Part shown: in pieces, positions 16,694 through 25,566 of the stretch
How the letters are laid out: each line of letters opens with the position of its first letter
How positions within the stretch are numbered: position 1 is the first letter of the stretch
Origin: Dyadobacter psychrotolerans
GTDB lineage: Bacteria; Bacteroidota; Bacteroidia; Cytophagales; Spirosomataceae
DNA length: 64,000 nucleotides
Direction of reading: 5' to 3'
Assembly (NCBI RefSeq): GCF_004349265.1
Contig: NZ_SMFL01000012.1
Span: 124,001 to 188,000 of the forward strand
Translations under genes and position numbers: made by a program
Notes under the pieces: generated by a model
Databases searched by the model: none
The model's input: the letters and a program-made list of their open reading frames with translations, nothing else
Told to the model about the DNA's origin: nothing

Positions 16694-17620
16694 ATGATTT
16701 TACCGCATCGCTTAAAAAACAAAGTCTTTCAGTCTGCTTTTATATTTCTCTTTCTGGGCAGTCAGCTTTGTTTTGCACAAAGGGAGGTGATGTTTGAACA
16801 GTATGTACAAAATCCAATGGCGATTAATCCGGCATTTACCGGCGTCAGGGAAACGTTTAACATGACCGCCATGTTCAGGCGGAAATGGATTAACATACCT
16901 AATTCTCCTTCCAGCCAAACTTTTGCAGCGGATGGCACTTTTGGAAACGGAAAGTTTGGAGCAGGATTTCAGGCTTTGAACGATCAGACAAGTTATTTTA
17001 CTACAACTGCCTTGTCTGCCAGCTTTGCATATCACTTAGGGATTTCGGATAAATGGAAACTGGGCGTCGGTGCACAGGGTGGTATAAATGTATTGCCGGT
17101 ATTTGATATTTCGGGGAATACAAACCGCGCTTTGGCCAGTGCCGGAGTTGGTGCGTGGCTGCATTCTGACCAATTTTATCTTGGGATTTCCAAGCCGGAA
17201 ATTTTATCTCACGGTTTCGGCGATCAGGTTATAAACTATTTTTATCGTCGTCCTTTATACATCATGACCGGTGGTAGTTACGAATTGGATGAAGATGTTT
17301 TGCTGCTTCCCCATATATTAATTGTCCAGGAAAAAGACCATAATCTTCGGGTGGATCTTGGAGCAAGATTATGGTTTAACGAAAAAGTGGGAGTAGGTGC
17401 ATCTTACAGAATGGGTGGCAAAAACAACGTTTACTCCGATGCAGGAATAAATTTTTTACAATTATCAGCAGAGGTGCAGTTGGGGAAAAATGTAAGGCTG
17501 GGATATTTTTATAGTACAAAACAAATCGAACAACTTTACACGATTTCGCAGGGACCGAAAGGAATTCATGAGCTGATGCTCAAATTTGTTCCAAATCCGA
17601 GTGGTTTTCAAAAGTATTAG
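16694..17620 (+). CDS. PorP/SprF-family type IX secretion-associated membrane protein
   Basis: 308-residue outer-membrane beta-barrel with a signal peptide ending at LCFAQ. The family N-terminus FEQYVQNPMAINPAFTG is clear, followed by strand-rich repeats and a C-terminal TKQIEQLYTISQGPKGIHELMLKF typical of PorP/SprF. These proteins help in type IX secretion or surface anchoring of specific cargo in Bacteroidota. Often a large adhesin or secreted partner is adjacent; here the upstream neighbour is the propeller-barrel protein, and no such adhesin is present. Confidence 0.88.
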   Translation: MILPHRLKNKVFQSAFIFLFLGSQLCFAQREVMFEQYVQNPMAINPAFTGVRETFNMTAMFRRKWINIPNSPSSQTFAADGTFGNGKFGAGFQALNDQTSYFTTTALSASFAYHLGISDKWKLGVGAQGGINVLPVFDISGNTNRALASAGVGAWLHSDQFYLGISKPEILSHGFGDQVINYFYRRPLYIMTGGSYELDEDVLLLPHILIVQEKDHNLRVDLGARLWFNEKVGVGASYRMGGKNNVYSDAGINFLQLSAEVQLGKNVRLGYFYSTKQIEQLYTISQGPKGIHELMLKFVPNPSGFQKY

Positions 17621-17693
17621 TAACAGTTTAATTACAGATAATTTTGGGTAAAGTTAAAAGGAGATTTTATGTGCAATGTTTACATAAGTCTCG

Positions 17694-17701
17694 TAACTTT
17701 G
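17694..17701 (+). promoter_or_regulatory. -7 promoter element of sucA
   Basis: TAACTTTG is a perfect TAnnTTTG. Transcription would begin near 17708, leaving a leader of about 19 nt before the ATG at 17727. No clear -33 TTTG. Confidence 0.55.
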
Positions 17702-17726
17702 TCCGGTAAATGAAATAATCACATTT

Positions 17727-20495
17727 GTGATGGATAAATACACGTATATAGCAAATTCCGACGGCGCTTACATAGAGGATTTATATAATTCCTATAAGCA
17801 AGATGCAGCTTCAGTAGATGAAGGCTGGCAAAAATTCTTTGAGGGATTCGATTTCTCGCAAAAGTACCCGGTAAACGGGAACGGACATACAAATGGTGCA
17901 GCCAATGGCAAAGAAGCAGCAGTATCCGGCAAATCAGATCCAGCCCGTATCCGGAAGGAAATGGAAGTGGTTCATTTGATTCGCGGTTACCGTTCGAGAG
18001 GTCATCTTCTGGCTACGACCAACCCTATTAAAAAGAGAAAAGACCGGCAGCCACAGCTGGAAATATCTGATTTTAACCTTGGAAATGAGGATTTAGATTC
18101 AGTTTTTGAAGCGGGTGTCGAAGTTTTTGGACGTCCTGCAACCCTTCGGGAGATTGTAGATTCGCTCAAAACGATTTATACCAAAAATATAGGTTTTGAA
18201 TATCTATATATCCGCGACCGCGAACAAAAAAGCTGGCTGCGTAAGAAGATTGAGAAAGAAGCTTTGGATATGAAATTTTCAATTGATGAAAAGAAACATA
18301 TCCTTTCGAAGCTGAATGAAGCAGTTGTTTTTGAAAACTTTCTTCATACAAAATATTTAGGTCAGAAACGTTTTTCACTGGAAGGTGGAGAAACCACAAT
18401 TCCGGCTCTGGATGCTATGATCAACAAGGCAGCAGAAATGGGTGTGGTTGAAGTGATGATCGGTATGGCTCACCGCGGAAGGCTTAACGTGCTTGCCAAC
18501 GTGATGCAAAAAACATACGGCCAGATATTTAACGAATTTGAAGGTAATTTGCCAGATCAGGTTTGGGGAGACGGTGACGTAAAATACCACATGGGTTTTG
18601 CAAGCCAGATCACAGCTGAAAATGGCGAAAAAGTACATTTGAAACTGGCACCAAACCCGTCTCACCTTGAAGCCGTAAACCCGGTTGTTGAAGGTTACAT
18701 CCGTGCAAGAGCCGACGGGATGTACGACAGTGATTACGATCGTGTTTTGCCCATATTGATTCATGGTGATGCTGCCGTAGCAGGTCAGGGAATTGTGTAT
18801 GAAGTAACGCAGATGTCAGGTCTGAATGGTTATTACACAGGTGGAACCATTCACTTTGTAATCAATAACCAGGTTGGTTTTACAACCGATTTTGAAGATG
18901 CAAGATCAAGTATTTATTGTACAGATATTGCCAAAATCGTTGATGCACCTGTATTACACGTAAATGGAGATGATCCGGAATCTGTGGTGTTCTGTATGCG
19001 TCTTGCGGTTGAATATCGTCAGAAATTCAATAAAGATATTTTTATTGACATGGTTTGTTATCGTCGTCACGGGCATAATGAAGCAGATGAGCCAAAGTTT
19101 ACACAACCGGTTCTTTACAAGTCGATTGAAAACCATTTAAACCCGCGTGAAATCTATCAGAAAGTGTTGGTAGAACGTGGTGATGTGGATGCGCAGCTTG
19201 CAGCCAACATGGATAAGGAGTTCAAGCAATTATTGCAGGAACGTCTTGATATGGTAAAACAAAAAGCGCTTCCTTATGTAATGCCGAAGCTTGAACAGGA
19301 GTGGCATACACTTCGTAAAGCAACAGCCAAAGATTTTGAAAAATCAGTGGAAACAGGTGTTCCGCTTGAAGTTATTGAAAAAATTGGTAAGGCTTTAATC
19401 AAAACGCCGGAAGGGTTTAACCGGTTGAAACAAATTGACAAACTTCTCAAGGATCGTGAAACGATGATCTTTGACAAAAAAGAAGTGAACTGGGCAACTG
19501 CGGAATTGCTTGCCTACGGATCTTTGGTCATGGAAGGAAACATTGTTCGGTTGAGCGGCCAGGATGTGCAGAGAGGTACTTTCTCTCATCGTCATGCCGT
19601 TTTACACGATGTCGAAACCAACTATTCTTACAATAGTTTAGGTCATATTGAAGAAGGTCAGGGACCATTCATGATCTATAATTCATTACTTTCTGAGTAT
19701 GCAGTTTTAGGTTTTGAGTTCGGTTATTCAATGGCTAACCCCAATGCATTGGTTATCTGGGAAGCGCAGTTTGGTGATTTTGCCAATGGAGCTCAGGTAA
19801 TTATTGATCAGTTTATTTCTTCAAGCGAAACCAAATGGGATCGTTGGAACGGACTGGTTATGCTTTTGCCTCACGGTTATGAAGGCCAGGGTCCTGAACA
19901 CTCGAATGCACGTCCGGAAAGATATCTTCAGCTTTCGGCCAATTACAACATGATCGTTGCCAACGTTACTACGCCGGCCAACTTTTTCCATATCATGCGC
20001 CGTCAGTTAAAATCACAGTTCCGCAAGCCGTTAATCATAATGTCACCGAAGTCGATGTTGAGACATCCTCTTTGTGTTTCTCCGGTCGACAGCCTTGTAA
20101 ACGGCAGCTTCCAGGAAACAATTGGTGATACTTATGCTGATCCTAAAAAGGTGAAGAAGGTATTGTTATGTACTGGTAAACTTTATTATGAATTGTTTGA
20201 AAAACAGCAGAACGATAAACGTGATGATGTTGCCATTATCCGTGTAGAGCAAATGCATCCGTTCCCGCAGACTCAGATTGATGAGCATCTGAATAAATAT
20301 TCGAATGCGAAAGTTTACTGGGTACAGGAAGAACCATTCAACATGGGTGGCTGGACATTCATGCTTCGTATGTACAAAGGTGCTAAACCATTGCAGGTAA
20401 TCGCACGTGAGTCAAGTGCGTCGCCATCTACAGGTTTCTCAAAAATACATGCAAAAGAACAGGCTGAGATTTTAAACAGAGCCTTTGAATTATAA
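17727..20495 (+). CDS. sucA: 2-oxoglutarate dehydrogenase E1 component
   Basis: 922-residue thiamine-diphosphate enzyme, the E1 of the 2-oxoglutarate dehydrogenase complex of the TCA cycle. The N-terminus (YIANSDGAYIEDLYNSYKQD) is the E2-interaction helix. GMAHRGRLNVLANV, HLEAVNPVVEGYIRA and IHGDAAVAGQG are the thiamine-diphosphate and substrate regions, and RHGHNEADEPKFTQP is the family signature. The pyrimidine-binding C-terminal domain (FSHRHAVLHD, LPHGYEGQGPEHSNARPERYLQL) is intact. sucB follows after 49 nt. Confidence 0.97.
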   Translation: MMDKYTYIANSDGAYIEDLYNSYKQDAASVDEGWQKFFEGFDFSQKYPVNGNGHTNGAANGKEAAVSGKSDPARIRKEMEVVHLIRGYRSRGHLLATTNPIKKRKDRQPQLEISDFNLGNEDLDSVFEAGVEVFGRPATLREIVDSLKTIYTKNIGFEYLYIRDREQKSWLRKKIEKEALDMKFSIDEKKHILSKLNEAVVFENFLHTKYLGQKRFSLEGGETTIPALDAMINKAAEMGVVEVMIGMAHRGRLNVLANVMQKTYGQIFNEFEGNLPDQVWGDGDVKYHMGFASQITAENGEKVHLKLAPNPSHLEAVNPVVEGYIRARADGMYDSDYDRVLPILIHGDAAVAGQGIVYEVTQMSGLNGYYTGGTIHFVINNQVGFTTDFEDARSSIYCTDIAKIVDAPVLHVNGDDPESVVFCMRLAVEYRQKFNKDIFIDMVCYRRHGHNEADEPKFTQPVLYKSIENHLNPREIYQKVLVERGDVDAQLAANMDKEFKQLLQERLDMVKQKALPYVMPKLEQEWHTLRKATAKDFEKSVETGVPLEVIEKIGKALIKTPEGFNRLKQIDKLLKDRETMIFDKKEVNWATAELLAYGSLVMEGNIVRLSGQDVQRGTFSHRHAVLHDVETNYSYNSLGHIEEGQGPFMIYNSLLSEYAVLGFEFGYSMANPNALVIWEAQFGDFANGAQVIIDQFISSSETKWDRWNGLVMLLPHGYEGQGPEHSNARPERYLQLSANYNMIVANVTTPANFFHIMRRQLKSQFRKPLIIMSPKSMLRHPLCVSPVDSLVNGSFQETIGDTYADPKKVKKVLLCTGKLYYELFEKQQNDKRDDVAIIRVEQMHPFPQTQIDEHLNKYSNAKVYWVQEEPFNMGGWTFMLRMYKGAKPLQVIARESSASPSTGFSKIHAKEQAEILNRAFEL

Positions 20496-20544
20496 ATAAG
20501 AAATATTCTAAGACACTTAATTCGATAACAAGATTGCAGATAAA

Positions 20545-22104
20545 ATGGCTGAAATTGATATAAAAGTACCGCCAGTTGGCGAGTCGATTACCGAGGTAAC
20601 AATAGGAAACTGGTTCAAAAATGACGGAGATTTTGTCAAAATGGATGAAGTCATTTGCGGACTTGATTCAGATAAAGCAACGTTTGAATTAACTGCTGAG
20701 GCAGAAGGTGTCTTACATATTAAAGCGCAGGAAGGCGACACACTAAACATTGGCGACCTGATTGCAACAATCGATTCATCAGCTAACGGCTCTGCTCCGA
20801 AAGAAGCGGCTGCGGCTCCTGCGGCAGCGCCCGCTCAGGAAACTCCCGCAGAATCTGCGCCTGTTAAGGAAGAAGAAAAAGCACCCGCTCCTGCACCAGC
20901 TGCTTCGGGAAAAGCTTATGAAATGAAAGTTCCTGCTGTTGGTGAATCCATTACAGAGGTAACAATTGCATCATGGAGCAAAAAGGACGGAGACCATGTA
21001 GAAGTGGACGAAATTCTTTGTGAGCTTGAATCAGATAAAGCAACATTCGAATTGCCTGCCGAAGCTGCAGGCACTTTAAGAATAGTTGGAAAAGAAGGAG
21101 ATACCCTTGCAATCGGTGCTTTAATTTGCACGATTGAAGCAGGTGCTTCTTCCGGCGCAGCTGCACCAGCGGCTGCTGCCACTTCCCCGGCGGCGGGTTC
21201 TGACAAAGGAAGTGTAGAAAAACATGCATCGCCTGTTGCAGCTAAGATTCTGGCTGAAAAGGGGATTGATGTTAAAGATGTGAACGGTTCTGGATCAGGT
21301 GGTCGTATTATGAAAGACGACGCACTGAAAGCGGGGAGCAAACCAGCGGAGGCTCCTAAAGCTGCACCTGCGAAACCAGCTGCTGCGCCGGTTGTTGCCG
21401 GAGCCCGTGCACAGCGCCGCGAAAAAATGTCCTCTCTTCGTAAAACCATAGCACGCCGTCTGGTAGCTGTGAAAAACGAAACGGCAATGCTGACAACCTT
21501 CAATGAGGTTGATATGAAGCCGGTAATGGATGTTCGTTCGAAGTTCAAAGACAAGTTCAAAGAAAAACATGAAGTTGGTCTGGGCTTTATGTCATTCTTT
21601 GTAAAAGCAGTAACGGTTGCGTTAAAAGATTTCCCTGGCGTTAATGCTTCAATTGACGGAGACGAAATCGTTTACAACGACTTTGCCGATGTTTCAGTTG
21701 CCGTATCTACTCCCCGCGGATTGGTTGTACCGGTTATCAGAAATGCTGAAACGCTTTCTTTTGCAGCAGTTGAAAAGGAAATTGTTCGTCTGGCAATTCG
21801 TGCACGTGATGGTAAACTTGGATTGGACGAAATGTCCGGCGGAACATTCACCATCACAAATGGCGGAACGTTTGGTTCGATGTTGTCTACTCCAATCATA
21901 AATGCTCCTCAGTCTGCAATCTTAGGGATGCACAATATTGTGGAAAGGGCAGTTGTGGTTGACGGACAAATCGTGATCCGTCCGATCATGTACGTGGCAC
22001 TTTCTTATGATCACAGAATTATTGACGGTAAGGATTCTGTAAGTTTCCTTGTTCGTGTAAAGCAGCTTCTCGAAGATCCAATGAGATTATTGCTTGATAT
22101 GTAA
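20545..22104 (+). CDS. sucB: Dihydrolipoamide succinyltransferase, E2 of 2-oxoglutarate dehydrogenase
   Basis: 519-residue E2 core protein. It has two N-terminal lipoyl domains (lipoyl lysines Lys44 in LDSDKATFEL and Lys165 in LESDKATFEL) joined by Ala/Pro-rich linkers. A peripheral-subunit-binding domain follows (ASPVAAKILAEKGIDVKDV, about 232-265), then the acyltransferase core ending in SYDHRIIDGKDSVSFL with the catalytic His and Asp. E. coli SucB has one lipoyl domain, so the duplication is a lineage variation. Cotranscribed with sucA and closed by a strong terminator. Confidence 0.96.
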   Translation: MAEIDIKVPPVGESITEVTIGNWFKNDGDFVKMDEVICGLDSDKATFELTAEAEGVLHIKAQEGDTLNIGDLIATIDSSANGSAPKEAAAAPAAAPAQETPAESAPVKEEEKAPAPAPAASGKAYEMKVPAVGESITEVTIASWSKKDGDHVEVDEILCELESDKATFELPAEAAGTLRIVGKEGDTLAIGALICTIEAGASSGAAAPAAAATSPAAGSDKGSVEKHASPVAAKILAEKGIDVKDVNGSGSGGRIMKDDALKAGSKPAEAPKAAPAKPAAAPVVAGARAQRREKMSSLRKTIARRLVAVKNETAMLTTFNEVDMKPVMDVRSKFKDKFKEKHEVGLGFMSFFVKAVTVALKDFPGVNASIDGDEIVYNDFADVSVAVSTPRGLVVPVIRNAETLSFAAVEKEIVRLAIRARDGKLGLDEMSGGTFTITNGGTFGSMLSTPIINAPQSAILGMHNIVERAVVVDGQIVIRPIMYVALSYDHRIIDGKDSVSFLVRVKQLLEDPMRLLLDM

Positions 22105-22112
22105 TTTGCTTT

Positions 22113-22141
22113 AAGCCCGTCGGAAGACGGGCTTATTTTTT
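22113..22141 (+). terminator. Rho-independent terminator after sucB
   Basis: AAGCCCGTC (22113-22121), loop GGAA, GACGGGCTT (22126-22134), then a run of Ts to 22141. A textbook stem with a GNRA-type tetraloop. Confidence 0.92.
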
Positions 22142-22166
22142 GACCTTAGCCTCCCACCCCGTCACA

Positions 22167-22727
22167 ATGAATTACTTTCTAAACTTACGGTTTAGGATTA
22201 TAATATTTTTATTGTGCCTAGTAAACTGCTCTTACGGTCAATCGGAGCAAAGCCTGGATAGTATCAGTCCTTTCGAGGTACAAACTAAATTCCCTGTTAT
22301 TAAAAGCAGTTTTGGTAAATATCTTGTAAACCATAGAATAGTTTCGACTCAATTTGTGATGGATGTGCTTGCCCAGAAGGATTCAGCTAACTTTACGAAA
22401 TTCAATAATGGTCATCGGTTATTAAAAACGGGTGGAACGATTGCTATAGTTGGAGCGGGTGTAACTTTGGTGGGAGCAGTGGTAACGATGATTGAAATCT
22501 TTGATGACCTACTGTCGTTTGAGGGTCAAACAAGGTACACGGGCGTGGCAATCGTAGGTGTAGGTTCGGGGATATCACTCAGTGGATTGGCTGTATTAGT
22601 CTTGGGGAAACACAAGAAAAACCAGGCGGTGAAATTTTATAATAGTACAATAGCAACTCCAAATCCCAAATACAGCATTTATTTAAAGCCGTCTGCAAAT
22701 AAAGTAACAGTAGGCCTTAGATTTTAG
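22167..22727 (+). CDS. Hypothetical membrane protein with signal peptide
   Basis: 186-residue protein of unknown function. A TTG-initiated longer frame starts at 22140 inside the sucB terminator; the ATG at 22167 gives a clean signal peptide (NLRFRIIIFLLCLVNCSYGQ). Two hydrophobic segments follow: GTIAIVGAGVTLVGAVVTMIEIF and GVAIVGVGSGISLSGLAVLVLG, each rich in Gly, Ala and Val. Similar short two-helix proteins occur in Bacteroidota without known role. Its stop is 8 nt from the convergent MazG-like gene, with no obvious terminator between. Confidence 0.7.
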   Translation: MNYFLNLRFRIIIFLLCLVNCSYGQSEQSLDSISPFEVQTKFPVIKSSFGKYLVNHRIVSTQFVMDVLAQKDSANFTKFNNGHRLLKTGGTIAIVGAGVTLVGAVVTMIEIFDDLLSFEGQTRYTGVAIVGVGSGISLSGLAVLVLGKHKKNQAVKFYNSTIATPNPKYSIYLKPSANKVTVGLRF

Positions 22728-22735
22728 AGCAATTA

Positions 22736-23059
22736 CTATAATTTCTCATTCTCCTTGTGCCTGTCTTTATCTCTACTGGTTTTTTTATCCATGTTTTTTG
22801 CAAATGCTTCTGTGAGATTAATTCCGGTCTGATTTGCCAGGCAAATTAAAACCCAAAGTACATCAGCCATTTCATCACCAAGATCTTTTCCCAACTCCGA
22901 TTTTTTAAATGACTGGTCACCGTAGGTTCTGGCCATAATACGGGCAAGCTCTCCAACCTCCTCGGTTAAAATAGTCATATTTGTAAGTTCAGAAAAATAA
23001 CGTACACCGTAGGTTTTAATCCAGTTATCTACCTGTTGTTGCGCTTCGTCGATTGTCAT
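22736..23059 (-). CDS. MazG-like nucleotide pyrophosphohydrolase
   Basis: 107-residue all-alpha NTP pyrophosphohydrolase. The metal-binding EExxE (E33, E34, E37 in LTEEVGELAR) and ExxD (E63, D66 in GDEMADVLW) motifs are complete. These house-cleaning enzymes hydrolyse (d)NTPs to monophosphates. It is 45 nt downstream of dtd on the same strand and probably co-transcribed with it, two small quality-control enzymes together. Confidence 0.9.
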   Translation of the reverse strand: MTIDEAQQQVDNWIKTYGVRYFSELTNMTILTEEVGELARIMARTYGDQSFKKSELGKDLGDEMADVLWVLICLANQTGINLTEAFAKNMDKKTSRDKDRHKENEKL

Positions 23060-23104
23060 AAGTACGCGTGGGATGATTTGAATGAATGTTTTTTAGTCTG
23101 AAAA

Positions 23105-23557
23105 TCAAATTCTGTTTTTCGAATCAATTACAATTGTCACTGGGCCGTCGTTAAGTAGTGCCACCTTCATATCGGCCCCAAATTGCCCGCAGGCTATTGC
23201 TTTACCCATTTCCTTTTCCAGAAACTTTATCATCGCTTCATACAACGGAATTGCAACTTCCGGCCGCGCGGCTTCTATAAACGAAGGCCGGTTACCCTTT
23301 TTCGTACTTGCATGTAGAGTGAACTGGCTGATCAGAAGAATGTTTCCGTCAACCGCGGCCAGGTCCAGATTCATTTTGTCATCCTGGTCTCCAAAAATCC
23401 GCATGCCTGTGATCTTACGGCCCAGCCATTCAACGTCTGCCTGTGTATCTTCATGTGTGATTCCCAGCAATACTAAAAAACCTCTTTCAATAGCGCCATG
23501 AACTTCCTGATTGATGGTTACCGACGCTTCACTTACTCTTTGTATTACTGCTATCAT
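23105..23557 (-). CDS. dtd: D-aminoacyl-tRNA deacylase
   Basis: 150-residue enzyme, the usual length, which removes D-amino acids and glycine from mischarged tRNAs. The signature SQFTL (residues 77-81) and the cross-subunit Gly-cisPro motif NDGPVT (136-141) are present. The following gap 23558-23842 is very AT-rich and shows no gene. Confidence 0.95.
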   Translation of the reverse strand: MIAVIQRVSEASVTINQEVHGAIERGFLVLLGITHEDTQADVEWLGRKITGMRIFGDQDDKMNLDLAAVDGNILLISQFTLHASTKKGNRPSFIEAARPEVAIPLYEAMIKFLEKEMGKAIACGQFGADMKVALLNDGPVTIVIDSKNRI

Positions 23558-23842
23558 TTGATTTTTAGTTCCTGCTAATTGAATATTTTATAATCTAAAT
23601 CAAAATATTATTTGATAAAAGGTATAAAAAGAATAATTATATTAATGTAATTTCCTTAAAAACATCTTAAATGTGAAGGATTTTGAAAAATATTAAAATT
23701 TTAACAACTATGTTTTAACTTAGTATGTCAGAATGAATCTTTCAAAGATAAACATCATCCGACTTTCGGCAGGTAAGTATCGGGAGTTTCCTGGCTAAAA
23801 CTATCTGCCTTTTTATCACCAGAACAAAAACAACTCTTCATA

Positions 23843-25504
23843 ATGAAAAAAAACTTTACCTGCGTTACAATCCGGAAATACATAATGGCGGGTTCGCTAG
23901 GAATGGCGCTTTTGCTTCCATTGGGAATTTCGGCGCAAAAAAAGACGGTACCGACAAAAATCGACCAACTCAAATCTGAGCTGATCAAAGAGATTGATAG
24001 TCAGCAGAAAGCAACACAGGAAATGGTGGACATGGTTTTTAGCTTTGGAGAGCTTGGCTTCCAGGAGGTTGAAACATCAAAATATCTGACAGATATTTTG
24101 AAAAAAAATGGATTTTCTGTCGAAACAGGTATATCCGGTGTTCCTACTGCCTGGGTCGCAAAGTGGGGTTCGGGTAAACCATTGATTGCTGTCGGAAGCG
24201 ACATCGACTGTATTCCCAAAGCTTCTCAAAAGCCAGGGGTTTCCTATCACGATCCGATTATCGAAGGAGCACCCGGTCATGGCGAGGGGCACAATTCGGG
24301 TGTACCTCTAAATATCGTTGCCGTACTTGCCCTTAAAAAAATCATGGAACGGGAAAAGATTCCGGGAACGATCATGCTTTGGCCGGGAGTAGCGGAAGAG
24401 CAGCTGGGAGCCAAAGCGTATTACGTTCGCGACGGATATTTTAAAGATGTTGATGCCTGTATTTTTACGCACGTGGCCAATAACATGGCAGTTTCATACG
24501 GAGATGCGGGCAATAACGGGATGGTGTCCGTTAAGTTTGCATTTGACGGGCAGGCTTCACACGCAGGGGCCGCACCCTGGCGGGGTAAAAGTGCGCTTGA
24601 TGCTGTTGAGTTGATGAACATTGGATGGAACTACCACCGCGAGCACATGGAAACGACCCAACGATCGCATTATGTAGTTGTGGACGGAGGGGACCAGCCA
24701 AATGTTGTGCCGTCCAAAGCTTCGGTCTGGTATTATTTCCGTGAAAGGACATATCCCAAGATTTCACAGATGTACAAAGACGGAGTCAGAATTGCGGAAG
24801 CGGCAGCACAGATGACCGAAACTAAAATGACTTATGAGATTCTGGGTAGCGCCTGGCCAGGTCATTTTAATCAGCCTATTGCCGAGACAATGTATAAAAA
24901 TATTAAAGCTGTCGGATTGCCTAAATGGTCTGATGCAGACCAGAAATTGGCAAAAGCTGCACAGAAAGAAATGAATAACCCGGAAGGAGACACTCTTCTC
25001 AGTAACGGTTTAAGTACAGCACTTAGCCCTTTGGGTAAGCCTGTTCCGACTACCTCGGCCGGAGGAGGAGGATCGGATGACATTGCCGACATTTCCTGGA
25101 ACGTGCCGACGGTCACACTGAGATACCCTGCGAATATTCCCGGTCTACCCGGCCATCACTGGGCAAATGCCATTGCCATGGCCACGCCGATTGCACACAA
25201 AGGAGTAATTGCAGGCGCAAAGGTTGAGGCAATGACTTTATTGGATATGTTTATGAATCCGGAAGTAATTAAAAGTGCATGGACTTATTTCAACGATGTT
25301 CAGACAAAGGATGTGAAGTACATCCCTTTTGTTTCCAAAACGGATAAACCAGCTTTGCATTTAAACGCAAATATCATGAAGGAATTCAGACCGGAAATGA
25401 AGAAGTATTATTACGATCCTTCAAAATATGCTTCGTATCTTGAACAATTAGGAATAAAATATCCTACCGTACGGGAAGACAAAAAGGTTGATTCGGGAAA
25501 ATGA
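23843..25504 (+). CDS. Secreted M20-family amidohydrolase (AbgB/aminoacylase-like)
   Basis: 553-residue exported metallohydrolase, with signal peptide to ISAQ-K. M20 features are GSDIDCIPK, the metal-binding GHGEGHNSGV, VAEEQLGAK and the dimerisation domain with SHAGAAPWRGKSALDAVELM. Long C-terminal extension compared with plain M20D peptidases, as in p-aminobenzoyl-glutamate hydrolase subunit B homologues. Exported to the periplasm, so more likely a peptide or N-acyl amino-acid hydrolase than a folate-recycling enzyme. 62 nt upstream of a second secreted metalloprotease. Confidence 0.85.
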   Translation: MKKNFTCVTIRKYIMAGSLGMALLLPLGISAQKKTVPTKIDQLKSELIKEIDSQQKATQEMVDMVFSFGELGFQEVETSKYLTDILKKNGFSVETGISGVPTAWVAKWGSGKPLIAVGSDIDCIPKASQKPGVSYHDPIIEGAPGHGEGHNSGVPLNIVAVLALKKIMEREKIPGTIMLWPGVAEEQLGAKAYYVRDGYFKDVDACIFTHVANNMAVSYGDAGNNGMVSVKFAFDGQASHAGAAPWRGKSALDAVELMNIGWNYHREHMETTQRSHYVVVDGGDQPNVVPSKASVWYYFRERTYPKISQMYKDGVRIAEAAAQMTETKMTYEILGSAWPGHFNQPIAETMYKNIKAVGLPKWSDADQKLAKAAQKEMNNPEGDTLLSNGLSTALSPLGKPVPTTSAGGGGSDDIADISWNVPTVTLRYPANIPGLPGHHWANAIAMATPIAHKGVIAGAKVEAMTLLDMFMNPEVIKSAWTYFNDVQTKDVKYIPFVSKTDKPALHLNANIMKEFRPEMKKYYYDPSKYASYLEQLGIKYPTVREDKKVDSGK

Positions 25505-25566
25505 GAAAGGTTTTAATGCCTGAGTCATCTCTATTATTTTATCAAAAATAACAATACATCACAATA

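Noticed and set aside
20916..21560. 214-residue minus-strand frame inside sucB
   Set aside because: Shadow of the Ala/Pro-rich linker region of sucB; no start signal or similarity.
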